From Croceibacterium_A sp044506885 (GTDB taxonomy: Bacteria; Pseudomonadota; Alphaproteobacteria; Sphingomonadales; Sphingomonadaceae): a stretch of 64,000 bases of DNA. Positions within the stretch are counted from its first letter, which is position 1. Each line of letters starts with the position of its first letter. Shown here one piece after another: positions 52,653 through 61,623 of this stretch. The translations under genes and the position numbers were made by a program. The notes under the pieces were generated by a model. It worked only from the letters and a program-made list of their open reading frames with translations, ran no database searches and was not told the DNA's origin. The stretch is taken from assembly GCA_044506885.1 (NCBI GenBank), contig JBIQKC010000006.1:1-64000 (forward strand), given 5' to 3'.

Positions 52653-53864
52653 GTGGCGACCACCAACCAGACCGCGACCAAGACCGCTACGGACCTCGAA
52701 CTGACGCCGCCCGATCCGGTGCCGGTGGTCGCGCCCGACAAGGCCGCCGGGCTCGTACCCGTGAGCGAGGAGAAGAAGAGCAAGCTGGAGGAAAAGGTCG
52801 ATGCCTTCGTGGCGGACCTTGTCGCGCAGGAGGCCAATTCGCCCGAATTCGGCAAGAAGGTTGACCAGCTCACCAACATGGGCCGTAAGGAAATCATGGC
52901 GGCGGCGGGCCATTCCAACCGCTTCCTCGACCGGCCGGTGCGGGCGATGGACAAGGACGAAGGCGTCGGCGCCAACCTCGCCGAACTGCGCCGGGTGGTG
53001 GAGGATCTCGATCCCGGCAAGCGTGGCAAGCTGTCGGGCACCCGCAAGTTCCTCGGCATCATCCCGTTCGGCAACAAGCTGACCAACTACTTCCGCAGCT
53101 ACCAGAGCGCGCAGACGCATATCCAGGGCATCCTGACCAATCTCGGCAGCGGCAAGGACGAGCTGCTGATGGACAACGCCGCCATCGACGTCGAGCGGGC
53201 CAAGCTGTGGGAAGCCATGGGCAACCTGGAACAGATGATCCACATCTCAAAAAGCCTCGACGAGAAGCTGGAGGACAAGGCGGCCGAACTCGACGCGACG
53301 GATCCGGCCAAGGCCAAGGCGATCCGCGAAACCGCGCTGTTCTACGTCCGCCAGCGCACGCAGGACCTGCTGACGCAGATGGCGGTGTCGGTGCAGGGCT
53401 ATCTCGCGCTGGACCTCGTCAAGAAGAACAACGTCGAACTGGTGAAGGGCGTCGATCGCGCCAGCACTACGACGGTCGGCGCGCTGCGCACGGCGGTAAC
53501 GGTGGCCGAGGCGATGACCAACCAGCGGCTGGTGCTGGGCCAGATCACCGCGCTCAACGAAACCACCGCCGGAATCATCGATTCGACCAGCACCCTGCTG
53601 CGCGACCAGACCGGCAAGATTCATGAACAGGCCGCCGCCAGCACTATCCCGCTCGAAACGCTCCAGCGCGCGTTCCAGAACATCTACGACACGATGGATA
53701 ACATCGACACCTTCAAGCTGCGCGCGCTCGATTCGATGAAGCAGACGGTCGATTCGCTGTCGAAGGAAGTCGAAAAGTCGAAAGGCTACATCGCCCGCGC
53801 AGAAGGCCAGTCCCAGGCGCAGATCGCGGCGAGCGAGCCTTCGCTGCTGTCGCTGGAGAGCTGA
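52653..53864 (+). CDS. TelA-family (toxic anion resistance) protein
   Basis: 403 residues, mostly helical and coiled-coil-like, matching the TelA/KlaA family linked to tellurite and other anion resistance, whose mechanism is unknown. No signal or membrane segment, so cytosolic. GTG 52653 with AAGGGAGC upstream. The stop overlaps the next start (TGATG), making the first pair of a three-gene coupled operon. Confidence 0.85.
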   Translation: MATTNQTATKTATDLELTPPDPVPVVAPDKAAGLVPVSEEKKSKLEEKVDAFVADLVAQEANSPEFGKKVDQLTNMGRKEIMAAAGHSNRFLDRPVRAMDKDEGVGANLAELRRVVEDLDPGKRGKLSGTRKFLGIIPFGNKLTNYFRSYQSAQTHIQGILTNLGSGKDELLMDNAAIDVERAKLWEAMGNLEQMIHISKSLDEKLEDKAAELDATDPAKAKAIRETALFYVRQRTQDLLTQMAVSVQGYLALDLVKKNNVELVKGVDRASTTTVGALRTAVTVAEAMTNQRLVLGQITALNETTAGIIDSTSTLLRDQTGKIHEQAAASTIPLETLQRAFQNIYDTMDNIDTFKLRALDSMKQTVDSLSKEVEKSKGYIARAEGQSQAQIAASEPSLLSLES

Positions 53865-54634
53865 TGGCCGATTCCACCCGCCAATCGGACGCCATCCTGC
53901 GCGAAGCGAAGCAATCGCTGGCGACGCAGCAGGCCGGCGGCCATCATCGGCGCGCGCGGTCGATCGGGCGCGGCTCGGCCGATCTCAGGCGCCGGAACCT
54001 GATGACCCGGATCAAGCTGATCGGGGCTGCGTTGATCGGCATCGTGCTGACCGCGATGATTGCCGGGGTGGTGCTGAACGGGGTCGGCTTTACCGGCATC
54101 ATGGTGGCGTTCCTCGCGGTGGTCGCGGCGACATTTATCTTCTCCAACTTCCCCAAGGTGAAAGTGCCGAAGCGCGCCGACCTCAACACCGGCGACGTGC
54201 GTCAGCTAGTCTCGCGCACGGAGCTGTGGCTCGAACATCAGCGCCCGGCGCTGCCGCCCCCGGCGGTGACCTTGGTGGACAAGATCGGCGTCCAGCTCGA
54301 CGCGCTCGGCCTCCAGCTAGAAACCGTCGATCAGGGGCATCCGTCGGCGCGCGAAGTGCGCAAGCTGGTCGGCGAGCACCTGCCGGAGATGGTCGACAGC
54401 TACCGCAGGATTCCCGCTCATCTGCGCAAGGAGCAGCGCGCCGGGCGCACGCCCGACGAGCAACTGGTGGACAGCCTCGGCAAGATCAGCACGGAGATCG
54501 ATTCGGTCACTCGCCAGCTCGCCGACGGGGCGCTCGACGATCTGGCGATCAAGACCCGCTATCTCGATTACCGCTACGGTGCCGACGGCGAACCGGCGGC
54601 GCTGCCCGACGACCGGGCGGGAAGGACCGTCTGA
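53864..54634 (+). CDS. XpaC-like two-helix membrane protein
   Basis: 256 residues: a basic N-terminus, two adjacent membrane helices (about 49-70 and 74-93) and a soluble helical C-terminal part (QLVSRTELWLEHQRPALP and onward). TelA genes are often paired with XpaC (5-bromo-4-chloroindolyl phosphate hydrolysis protein) genes; this protein has the place and layout of an XpaC, but direct similarity is modest. It overlaps its neighbours on both sides by one base. Confidence 0.68.
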   Translation: MADSTRQSDAILREAKQSLATQQAGGHHRRARSIGRGSADLRRRNLMTRIKLIGAALIGIVLTAMIAGVVLNGVGFTGIMVAFLAVVAATFIFSNFPKVKVPKRADLNTGDVRQLVSRTELWLEHQRPALPPPAVTLVDKIGVQLDALGLQLETVDQGHPSAREVRKLVGEHLPEMVDSYRRIPAHLRKEQRAGRTPDEQLVDSLGKISTEIDSVTRQLADGALDDLAIKTRYLDYRYGADGEPAALPDDRAGRTV

Positions 54635-54942
54635 TGGAAGTCGCCATTCCCCATGCGCTCGGCCGCGAGGAAGCCCGCCGCCGGTTGAGCGACAACAGCC
54701 ACAAGATGGCCGACAGCTTCCCCGGCGGCATGGCGCAGGTATCGACGAGCTGGTCGGGCGATGACCGGATGGAGATGGCGATTTCGGCCATGGGCCAGTC
54801 GCTCACGGGCCATATCGACGTCGGCGAAACGCAAGTCGTGCTGTCGATAGAGCTGCCGCCGGCGCTCTCGTTCATCCAGCCGATCGTCGAGAACGCCGTA
54901 CGCCAGCAGGGCCAGAAGCTGCTCGCGCCGCCAACGGCCTGA
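54634..54942 (+). CDS. Polyhydroxyalkanoic-acid-system (PHA granule region) family protein
   Basis: 102 residues resembling the small PHA_gran_rgn family, with IPHALGREEARRRL at the start and a beta-rich middle (GHIDVGETQVVLSIELP). Family members were named from genes near polyhydroxyalkanoate clusters; their role is unknown. The ATG overlaps the stop of the XpaC-like gene. The constant TGATG joints suggest the three proteins work together. Confidence 0.75.
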   Translation: MEVAIPHALGREEARRRLSDNSHKMADSFPGGMAQVSTSWSGDDRMEMAISAMGQSLTGHIDVGETQVVLSIELPPALSFIQPIVENAVRQQGQKLLAPPTA

Positions 54943-54954
54943 TACCGCCCTTGC

Positions 54955-55010
54955 ATCCTCCTCCGTTCACGGGGGAGGTGGCGGCGCAAAGCGCTGACGG
55001 AGGGGCTCTG
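54955..55010. repeat. Dispersed GC-rich repeat (family 1, short copy E)
   Basis: ATCCTCCTCCGTTCACGGGG then GAGGTGGCGGCGCAAAGCGC and TGACGGAGGGGC. It matches the copy at 40046-40105 in order and spacing. It separates the telA operon from a converging gene. Confidence 0.75.
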
Positions 55011-55026
55011 CGAAATCCGGCCCTCG

Positions 55027-55494
55027 TCAGATTTCGCGGTGCGCTTCGAGGTATTCCTCGGGAATCCGCAGGGCGGCGGTCGCCTCGCGCGTTTCGCGCA
55101 TGAACAGCGTCAGCGCCCACATCAGCAGGCTGATCGCCAGCATGAAGGCCGCCGCCGCGACCTGTTGCAAGGCGACGTTGAACAGTTCCTCCAGGAACAG
55201 CAGCGCCACCACCAGCCCGATAGTCAACCCGCTGATGACCAGCAGCATGATCGCCTTGCTGATCAGCGCGATGCGCCGGTCCACCAGCCGGATCTCGCGC
55301 ACGATCAGGTCGTGTTCGTCCCCCTCGGTCGTCCGGTGCTTCTCCTGCAACACGCGCGAGCGATCCACGATCCGGCCCAGCCGGGTGGACATGATGTTCA
55401 TGATATTGCCGATCGCGACCAGCACGAAGACCGGCGCCAGCGCCAGCTGGATGGTCTGCGCGATCAGGCCTTCGGATGACAGAACTTCCCCCAC
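55027..55494 (-). CDS. DUF2721 family membrane protein
   Basis: 155 residues with an N-terminal membrane segment, a conserved cytosolic stretch NIMSTRLGRIVDRSRVLQ, and two or three more segments near the C-terminus, matching DUF2721. Function unknown. GTG 55494 is preceded by GGAG at 7-base spacing. It lies 33 bases downstream of the mannose-1-phosphate guanylyltransferase gene on the same strand. Confidence 0.82.
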   Translation of the reverse strand: MGEVLSSEGLIAQTIQLALAPVFVLVAIGNIMNIMSTRLGRIVDRSRVLQEKHRTTEGDEHDLIVREIRLVDRRIALISKAIMLLVISGLTIGLVVALLFLEELFNVALQQVAAAAFMLAISLLMWALTLFMRETREATAALRIPEEYLEAHREI

Positions 55495-55527
55495 TGTCGT
55501 CTCCTCACCGGTGCTACTGGGCCGGCG

Positions 55528-56562
55528 CTACTGGTTGGCCGCCCCGTCCAGCTTGCCGACCTTCTGCGCCCCGGCCATCGTCGTCACCAGCACTTCGTCG
55601 CCGTCGACAATTACCGCCACGTCCTCCAGCCCGATCACCGAAATGCGCGGACCGTCGCTGTCGGCCAGTACGCCCCGACAATCGACCAGTTCCACCGGGC
55701 CGCTGGTGCGGTTGCCGTGTTCGTCGGCGGGTCGGGCGTCGCGCAGCGCCTGCCAGTTGCCAATGTCGGACCAGCCCATCGCCACCGGCACCATCGCCGC
55801 GCGGTCGGTTTCCTCCATCACCGCATAGTCGACCGATTCCGCCTCGATCCGTGCAAAAGCCTCCGCGTCGGGATGGAACGCGCCGCCCTCCTCCCGCCCG
55901 TCGGCGACCGCTTGTTCGACCGCGTCGGCCAGCGCCGGGCGATGGCGACGCAGTTCGTCCATGAACGCGCCCGCGCCGAACACGAAGATGCCGCCGTTCC
56001 AGCTATAGCCGCCATCGGCGAGGAACCGCTCGGCTGTTTCGCGATCGGGCTTCTCGACGAACTTCTCCACCGCGAACCCGCCGTCGAGCGGCGCGCCCCG
56101 GCGGATATAGCCAAACCCGGTTTCCGGCGCGTCGGGCGTTATGCCGAAGGCGACCAGCCACCCCTCGGCCGCCAGCTTCGCCGCCGCGCTCGCCGCCGCG
56201 CGGAAGGCAGGCGCGTCGGCGATGTGGTGATCGCTCGGGCAGACCAGCATGATCGCATCTTCCGGCAGCCGCGCGGCGGCGAGCGCGATCGCGGCGGCGG
56301 TATTCTTGGCTTCCGGCTCGACGATCACGCTCGTCCCGCCATGCGCGGCGGATTGCGCCTCGACATGCGGCCGGTGCGCCGCACCTGTAACCACGATCGG
56401 CGCGGCGAAGGCGGCCGCATCGCCGCAGCGGTGCAGCGTTGCCTCGAACAGCGTGCTGTCCCCCACCAGCGGCAGGAACGGCTTGGGCCGATGCTTGCGG
56501 CTGCGGGGCCAAAGGCGCGTGCCGCTGCCGCCGCACAGCACGACCGGGTGAATCGCTGACAT
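55528..56562 (-). CDS. manC: Mannose-1-phosphate guanylyltransferase (nucleotidyltransferase domain only)
   Basis: 344 residues. The GTP-binding signature GGSGTRLWP (11-19) and the KFVEKPD motif identify a GDP-mannose pyrophosphorylase, which makes GDP-mannose for polysaccharides. It lacks the C-terminal phosphomannose isomerase domain of the long bifunctional form; the usual two-domain enzyme has about 470 residues. GDP-mannose would support exopolysaccharide and glycosylation, including of the PEP-CTERM protein in this window (inference). Start ATG 56562. Confidence 0.9.
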   Translation of the reverse strand: MSAIHPVVLCGGSGTRLWPRSRKHRPKPFLPLVGDSTLFEATLHRCGDAAAFAAPIVVTGAAHRPHVEAQSAAHGGTSVIVEPEAKNTAAAIALAAARLPEDAIMLVCPSDHHIADAPAFRAAASAAAKLAAEGWLVAFGITPDAPETGFGYIRRGAPLDGGFAVEKFVEKPDRETAERFLADGGYSWNGGIFVFGAGAFMDELRRHRPALADAVEQAVADGREEGGAFHPDAEAFARIEAESVDYAVMEETDRAAMVPVAMGWSDIGNWQALRDARPADEHGNRTSGPVELVDCRGVLADSDGPRISVIGLEDVAVIVDGDEVLVTTMAGAQKVGKLDGAANQ

Positions 56563-56611
56563 TCCTGCAAATCCTTTCCCGTCCGAATGTAGGGGCGGCG
56601 CGCGGCCCTGT

Positions 56612-56650
56612 CATCAGAGCCAGCCCATCAGAACCAGTCCATCAGAACCA
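56612..56650. repeat. Three 14-base tandem repeats across the tonB stop
   Basis: CATCAGAGCCAGCC, CATCAGAACCAGTC and CATCAGAACCA follow each other. On the minus strand each copy encodes or would encode the last residues and the TGA stop of the TonB protein, so the gene end is tandemly duplicated. Confidence 0.75.
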
Positions 56651-57346
56651 ACGTTGCCGCCAACCATATTGCGCCGGAACCGGATTGCCGGCCGCATCGC
56701 GCGCCGGGCGGAATCGGAACCGCTCTTCGGCCAGACGGCAGGTTATGCGGTCCGCCTCGGGATCGGGGCTCGGCGCGATCACCCGACATTCGCGCGCCCG
56801 TCCGTCCACACCCACGGTCATCTGCACGATCACCTCGTGCCCGCGCCGCAATTGCCGGCCGCCGGGTGGGATGGGGTAGTCGCGCGCGTCGTTTATGTCC
56901 CCGGCGATCTTTTCCGGCCGCGTCGCCGCCATGCCGCCCTGTCCGCTGCCCGAACGCCCGCTGCCGGCGCCGAAGCTAGTGCCCCCGCCGCCGCTTCCTG
57001 CGCCCTCGGCGCTGGCGCCGGAAGCAACGGCCGCGCCGGTCGCGGCCGCGGGCGGGATCGGGGCCGGGCGGGGCAGCGGCGCTTCGGGCGCGGCGATCTC
57101 GCGCGGTGTCGCCTCGCGCCCGCTTTCTGCGGCCGCGCCCTCGTCCTCGCGCGGGGAGGGTTCGGTCGGCGGGTCAGGGAGCGGCTCGGAAAGATCGACC
57201 GCCACCAGCGATGTCGCCGCCGAAACCACGCTGGCGGCGAAATCGGGCGCGAACACGCGCACCAGCCCGGCCAGCGCGGCAATGTGCAGCAACACCGCCA
57301 GCGTCAGTACGGTCCAGCGCGGCCGCTTCCTGTTGCGTTCCGTCAT
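56642..57346 (-). CDS. TonB-like energy transducer
   Basis: 234 residues: a short basic start (MTERNRKRPRW), one membrane helix (TVLTLAVLLHIAALAGLVRVF), a Pro/Glu/Ala/Gly-rich periplasmic spacer, and a TonB C-terminal domain (HEVIVQMTVGVDGRARECRV, RFRPARDAAGNPV). It would pass proton-motive force to outer-membrane receptors. No exbB or exbD is adjacent. ATG 57346 is chosen because the helix follows immediately. Confidence 0.85.
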   Translation of the reverse strand: MTERNRKRPRWTVLTLAVLLHIAALAGLVRVFAPDFAASVVSAATSLVAVDLSEPLPDPPTEPSPREDEGAAAESGREATPREIAAPEAPLPRPAPIPPAAATGAAVASGASAEGAGSGGGGTSFGAGSGRSGSGQGGMAATRPEKIAGDINDARDYPIPPGGRQLRRGHEVIVQMTVGVDGRARECRVIAPSPDPEADRITCRLAEERFRFRPARDAAGNPVPAQYGWRQRWF

Positions 57347-57429
57347 GCTCCGACAATGCTCCAGCACGCCAAAGGATCGCGCGACCGATTCGACACCTTC
57401 CGGCTTCCGCACAATCCGTTAATTCCTAA

Positions 57430-57460
57430 ACCATTGAAAATAAACAATGGTAGCGCTCCC
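57430..57460. promoter_or_regulatory. xyl-box-like operator with overlapping dyad
   Basis: TGGTAGCGCTCCC (57448-57460) resembles the TGGTAGCGCTAACA box that I recall for LacI-type XylR regulators of xylan genes. It overlaps the right arm of ACCATTG-8-CAATGGT (57430-57451). It lies about 90 bases ahead of the GH3 gene in an AT-rich patch between tonB and that gene. Confidence 0.5.
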
Positions 57461-57549
57461 TTATTGACCGCTACGAATCACCGAGGCACTGTCCGCACCA
57501 AGGAGATCGGCGGCCCGTCCGGCAGCCGGCAGAGGAGAGGGAAATTGCC

Positions 57550-60237
57550 ATGAGAATCCGTCCCGCGCGACTCGCCGCGCCCGTCATCCTGGCGCTGAGC
57601 GCGCTCGCCGCCCCCGCCGCACTGGCGCAGGACGCCGCCGCCCCGCCGGGAGAACTGGCAAAACCGGGCGCGGCGCTGCCCTATCTCGACACTTCGCTCG
57701 ATTTCGAAACCCGCGCCCGCGATCTCGTCGCGCGCATGACGCTGGAAGAAAAGGCGCACCAGGCCGGGCATACCGCGCCCGCCATCCCGCGCCTCAACGT
57801 GCCGGCCTACAACTGGTGGAACGAAGGGCTGCACGGTGTCGCCCGCGCCGGTATCGCCACCGTGTTTCCGCAGGCGATCGGCCTCGCCGCGACCTTCGAC
57901 ACCGACCGGATGCACAAGAGCGCTACGGTCATCTCCGATGAATTCCGCGCCAAGTATCTCGATACGCTCCAGCCTGACGGGTCGAGCGGGTTCTATCAGG
58001 GCCTCACCGTGTGGTCGCCCAACATCAACATCTTCCGCGATCCGCGCTGGGGCCGCGGGCAGGAGACCTATGGCGAGGATCCGCACCTGACGGGCGAGAT
58101 CGCCAACGCCTTCATTACCGGCCTTCAGGGCGATGACCCGAAGTATTACAAGACGGTCGCCACGTCGAAGCACTTCGCGGTTCACTCCGGGCCCGAACAG
58201 GGCCGCCACCAGCAGGATTTCTACCCTACGCCGAAGGACCTGGAAGAAACCTACCTCCCGGCCTTCCGCACCACCGTGCTCGACGCCAGGGTCGGCTCGC
58301 TGATGTGCGCCTATAACGCGCTCTACGGCGTGCCCGCCTGCGCCAGCCAGTACCTGATGGAAGAAAAGCTCCGCAACCAATGGGGCTTCGAAGGCTACAT
58401 CGTCACCGATTGCGGCAGCGCGGCCAACACCTATCGCGAAGATGCGCTGGCCTATGAGACCGATCGGGTGAACGGCGTCGCGCTCGGCTTCATTGCCGGG
58501 ATGGACGTGATCTGCGGCGATTACCGCAACAACCTGACCACGGAGCCGGAGCAGATCGTCGAAGGCGTGCAGAAGGGCATCCTGCCGGCCGAAGTGCTCG
58601 ACAGGGCGCTGGTGCGTCTGTTCACCGCGCGGATGCGGCTGGGCCAGTTCGATCCTTACGAAACCCTGCCGTGGGCGGGCATCACGAAAGAAGACTTCGA
58701 CACGCCCGAACACCACGCCGCCTCGCTCGAAATGGCCAAGGCCAGCATGGTGCTGCTGAAGAACGAGGACAATCTTTTGCCGCTCAAGTCTGCGCCGAGC
58801 CGGATAGCGGTGGTCGGGCCCAACGCCGACAGCTTCGATACGCTGGTCGGCAACTATTACGGCACCCCGTCCGATCCGGTCACCGTGCTCGACGGGCTGC
58901 GCGCGCGCTTTCCAGACAGCCAGATCGACTACGTGCAGGGCATCGGCCTGATCGGGCAGGCGGAAGAAGCGGTGCCGGGCGCGGCGCTGTGCGTCGATGC
59001 CGCATGCACGCAGGCGGGTCTCACTGCCGAACACTTCGCCGGCCGAGAACTCGAAGGCACACCCACGTCGCGCGCGGTGGAGGAACGGCCCTATGTCCAG
59101 TGGCGCAGCGACGGGCGGCTCAGTTCGATCCGCTGGACCGGGTTCATCAAGGCCCCCGAAAGCGGCAGCTACAATTTCCGCTTCGCCACCGAGAACGGCT
59201 ACCGCGTGTTCGTCGACGGCCAGCCGGTGGTGGAGGAATGGGGCGTCGGCGATGCGCCGTCGATCCTTTCCGGATCGACCGTGCTGGAGGCGGGCAAGGT
59301 CTATCCGATCACTGTCGAGGCATGGCAGCGCGGCCAGCGCGGGGAACAGTGGCTGGTGTGGAGCCGCCCGTCGGACAACGGCGACAACGCCGTCGCCGCC
59401 GCGCGCAATGCCGATCTCGTCGTATTCGTCGGCGGGCTTTCGGCGCGGATCGAGGGCGAGGAAATGCGGGTGGAGGCGGAAGGCTTCCACGGCGGCGACC
59501 GCACCAATATCGACCTGCCGAAGCCCCAACTCGACCTGCTCCAGCGCGTCCACGCCACCGGCAAGCCGACCGTGCTGGTGCTGATGAACGGCAGCGCGCT
59601 GGCGGTGAACTGGGCGGACGAAAACATCCCGGCGATCGTCGAGGCATGGTATCCGGGCGGTGAGGGCGGCCATGCCGTGGCTCAGCTCCTCGCCGGGGAC
59701 TACAGCCCCGCCGGGCGCTTGCCGGTGACCTTCTATCGCGGGGTGGAGGGTCTGCCGGACTTCCTCGATTATTCGATGGAGAACCGCACCTACAAGTACC
59801 ACCAGGACGAGGTGCTGTACCCGTTCGGCTATGGGCTCAGCTACACCAGCTTCGCCTATTCGCGTCCGCAGGCCACGGTGAATGCCGACGGCACCATGAC
59901 GGTCACCGCCCAAGTCGCCAACACCGGGGGGATGGACAGCGACGAGGTGGTGCAGCTCTATCTCTCGCGGCCCGATCTGCCGGGCCAGCCGCTCCGCTCG
60001 CTGGCGGCGTTCGACCGCATCCATCTTGCGCAGGGCGAGCAGCGCACCGTCAGCTTCACGCTCGACGAGCGGGCGCTGAGCACGGTCGACGATGCCGGCG
60101 TGCGCGCGGTGCGGCCCGGCAAGGTCGATCTGTGGATCGGCGGCGGCCAGCCGGTTTCGCGCTCGGGCCTCGCCGCCGCGCCGGGTGTCTCTGCCAGCGT
60201 CACCCTGACGGGCGAGGCGCGGGCGCTGGCAAAGTAG
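57550..60237 (+). CDS. GH3 beta-xylosidase/beta-glucosidase with PA14 domain
   Basis: 895 residues with a signal peptide (ends near AALAQDA), so periplasmic or outer-membrane. The GH3 barrel holds the nucleophile Asp287 in GYIVTDCGSA, Lys207-His208 in SKHFAVHSG and GRGQETYGEDP. A PA14-like insert runs from about 490 to 610 (AESGSYNFRFATENGYRVFVDG-like pattern), followed by the second GH3 domain and a fibronectin-III-like end. It should remove xylose or glucose from plant oligosaccharides. GGAGAGGG precedes ATG 57550. No xylose genes are in view. Confidence 0.9.
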   Translation: MRIRPARLAAPVILALSALAAPAALAQDAAAPPGELAKPGAALPYLDTSLDFETRARDLVARMTLEEKAHQAGHTAPAIPRLNVPAYNWWNEGLHGVARAGIATVFPQAIGLAATFDTDRMHKSATVISDEFRAKYLDTLQPDGSSGFYQGLTVWSPNINIFRDPRWGRGQETYGEDPHLTGEIANAFITGLQGDDPKYYKTVATSKHFAVHSGPEQGRHQQDFYPTPKDLEETYLPAFRTTVLDARVGSLMCAYNALYGVPACASQYLMEEKLRNQWGFEGYIVTDCGSAANTYREDALAYETDRVNGVALGFIAGMDVICGDYRNNLTTEPEQIVEGVQKGILPAEVLDRALVRLFTARMRLGQFDPYETLPWAGITKEDFDTPEHHAASLEMAKASMVLLKNEDNLLPLKSAPSRIAVVGPNADSFDTLVGNYYGTPSDPVTVLDGLRARFPDSQIDYVQGIGLIGQAEEAVPGAALCVDAACTQAGLTAEHFAGRELEGTPTSRAVEERPYVQWRSDGRLSSIRWTGFIKAPESGSYNFRFATENGYRVFVDGQPVVEEWGVGDAPSILSGSTVLEAGKVYPITVEAWQRGQRGEQWLVWSRPSDNGDNAVAAARNADLVVFVGGLSARIEGEEMRVEAEGFHGGDRTNIDLPKPQLDLLQRVHATGKPTVLVLMNGSALAVNWADENIPAIVEAWYPGGEGGHAVAQLLAGDYSPAGRLPVTFYRGVEGLPDFLDYSMENRTYKYHQDEVLYPFGYGLSYTSFAYSRPQATVNADGTMTVTAQVANTGGMDSDEVVQLYLSRPDLPGQPLRSLAAFDRIHLAQGEQRTVSFTLDERALSTVDDAGVRAVRPGKVDLWIGGGQPVSRSGLAAAPGVSASVTLTGEARALAK

Positions 60238-60258
60238 GATGAATGCCGGCGGGGGCCG

Positions 60259-60813
60259 CTACCAGTGGTTCCCCGCCGCCACCGCCGCCACTTCCGCCGG
60301 GCTCGACTTGCGACCGAGCGTTTCGTTGCGATGCGGATAGCGCCCGAAGCGCGCGATCATCCGATAGTGCGACCGCGCGAACGGCGCGCCGAAGCGCCGG
60401 CCCAGCCGGGTAAAGTAGGCCAGACTCCACATCTGGTCGGAAATGTCCTCGCTGTGCATCAGCGGCATGGCGAGGAACTGCCGTTCCGCGCCGCTCAGGC
60501 CCTCGTCGAATCCTCGCGCCAGCGCCGCGCGGGCAATGTCACGGGCCAGCGCATCGTAGGCGAAGGCCCGCGCCGTTCCGCGATAGATATTGCGCGGGAC
60601 CTGGTCGAACAACAGCACAGCCGCGCGCGCGGTCTGCGAATCGGTCAGGAATTCGCCTGCCGGTCGCGCGCCCAGCATATGCAATTCGCGCTCGAACCGG
60701 TCACGCAGCAGCGCATCCACGTCGGGACCGGGGCGAAACCAGTCTCGCGGCCGCAGCCGGTGGAACCAGACGTGAAGAATCTCGGCCGCCCAGCGGCGTT
60801 GCGGGGCGGCCAA
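60259..60813 (-). CDS. DUF924 family protein
   Basis: 184 residues, mostly helical, with the family pattern LFDQVPRNIYRGTARAFAYD, MPLMHSED and RFGRYPHRNETLGR. Widespread in bacteria and eukaryotes; function unknown. TTG 60813 gives the family N-terminus (AAEILHVWFHRLRPRDWF) and is 6 bases past the stop of the gene upstream, with AAGAAGGG inside that gene end. Confidence 0.85.
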   Translation of the reverse strand: MAAPQRRWAAEILHVWFHRLRPRDWFRPGPDVDALLRDRFERELHMLGARPAGEFLTDSQTARAAVLLFDQVPRNIYRGTARAFAYDALARDIARAALARGFDEGLSGAERQFLAMPLMHSEDISDQMWSLAYFTRLGRRFGAPFARSHYRMIARFGRYPHRNETLGRKSSPAEVAAVAAGNHW

Positions 60814-60819
60814 GACTGT

Positions 60820-61218
60820 TCAGCCCTTCTTGGTGTAGGGCACGAAGTCCTTGAGGAAGACGACGCCGCTGACATGGCCGGTATGGCGATCGACCGTCTT
60901 GGTCAGGTCGGTCTTGCACAGCTGGCTGCCGAATCGTTCGATTACCGGCACGTCCCAGCTGCTCAGCGTCGCCGGATTTTCCGGACGGGCGACATAGATG
61001 GTGTCGCCACCATCGTAGACCACGCCGACGTGTTCGATAATGGTCAGCCGGTTGCCGCGCATCGCGCTGATGCAGCTCACGGGTTCGCCGGCCGAGCGGC
61101 CTTCGATCATCTTGGCTAGCCGCGCTTCGCCCTTTTCGGCGCGCGTTTCAGCGGTCGCGATGCCGGTTCCGGAGACAGCCAGCGCCGCGCCGGCGAGAAT
61201 AATCGCTAGAGGCTTCAT
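60820..61218 (-). CDS. Small exported protein, unknown
   Basis: 132 residues with a signal peptide (MKPLAIILAGAALAVSGTGIATAE). The mature part has two cysteines (VSCISAMRG and GSQLCKTDL) that could form a disulfide. Composition is ordinary; no family recognised. GGGAGAAAG precedes ATG 61218. It is followed at 6 bases by the DUF924 gene. Confidence 0.75.
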   Translation of the reverse strand: MKPLAIILAGAALAVSGTGIATAETRAEKGEARLAKMIEGRSAGEPVSCISAMRGNRLTIIEHVGVVYDGGDTIYVARPENPATLSSWDVPVIERFGSQLCKTDLTKTVDRHTGHVSGVVFLKDFVPYTKKG

Positions 61219-61292
61219 CGGTCTTTCTCCCATATTGCGGGGAAGCATAGGCCCGATGTGGTGAATGTCGTCTGACCGTCAAGGGTTCGCGG

Positions 61293-61562
61293 TCAGGCTT
61301 CCGCCCCCGCCGTGTCCGGTTCGTCTTCGGGCAAGTCGCCGGGCGAAACCTCGTGCAGCCCGCGTTCGGCCGGGCCGCCCTCGAGAACAAAACGCCGGTC
61401 GCAATAGCCGCAATCGACGTAGCCCTGCTCGTCGATCTGCATGTAGACGCGCGGATGCCCGAGCGCCGCCGGACGGAACCTGGCGCCGCCGCGAATGTCG
61501 CCGGCGCCGTCGCACCACACGCGCGGGGACTCGACATAGGTGATTTCGGGAACGTCCTGCAT
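61293..61562 (-). CDS. Zinc-finger (zf-CHCC / NDUFS6-like) protein
   Basis: 89 residues with HPRVYMQIDEQGYVDCGYCD, the small zinc-binding motif found in the mitochondrial complex I subunit NDUFS6 and its bacterial relatives. The Cys-x-x-Cys plus upstream His/Cys (VWCDG) likely bind one zinc. Alphaproteobacteria carry this gene alone; it may assist respiratory complex assembly. Start ATG 61562. Confidence 0.85.
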   Translation of the reverse strand: MQDVPEITYVESPRVWCDGAGDIRGGARFRPAALGHPRVYMQIDEQGYVDCGYCDRRFVLEGGPAERGLHEVSPGDLPEDEPDTAGAEA

Positions 61563-61623
61563 CGCCACCGCGCTTAACTCGCCGCCGCGCGTTCCGCAAC
61601 GGGGTGCGAGGGCGGGAATGCCG

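Noticed and set aside
57478..60024. Long minus-strand open frame opposite the GH3 gene
   Set aside because: No family features; the plus-strand GH3 enzyme has complete catalytic motifs and a signal peptide.
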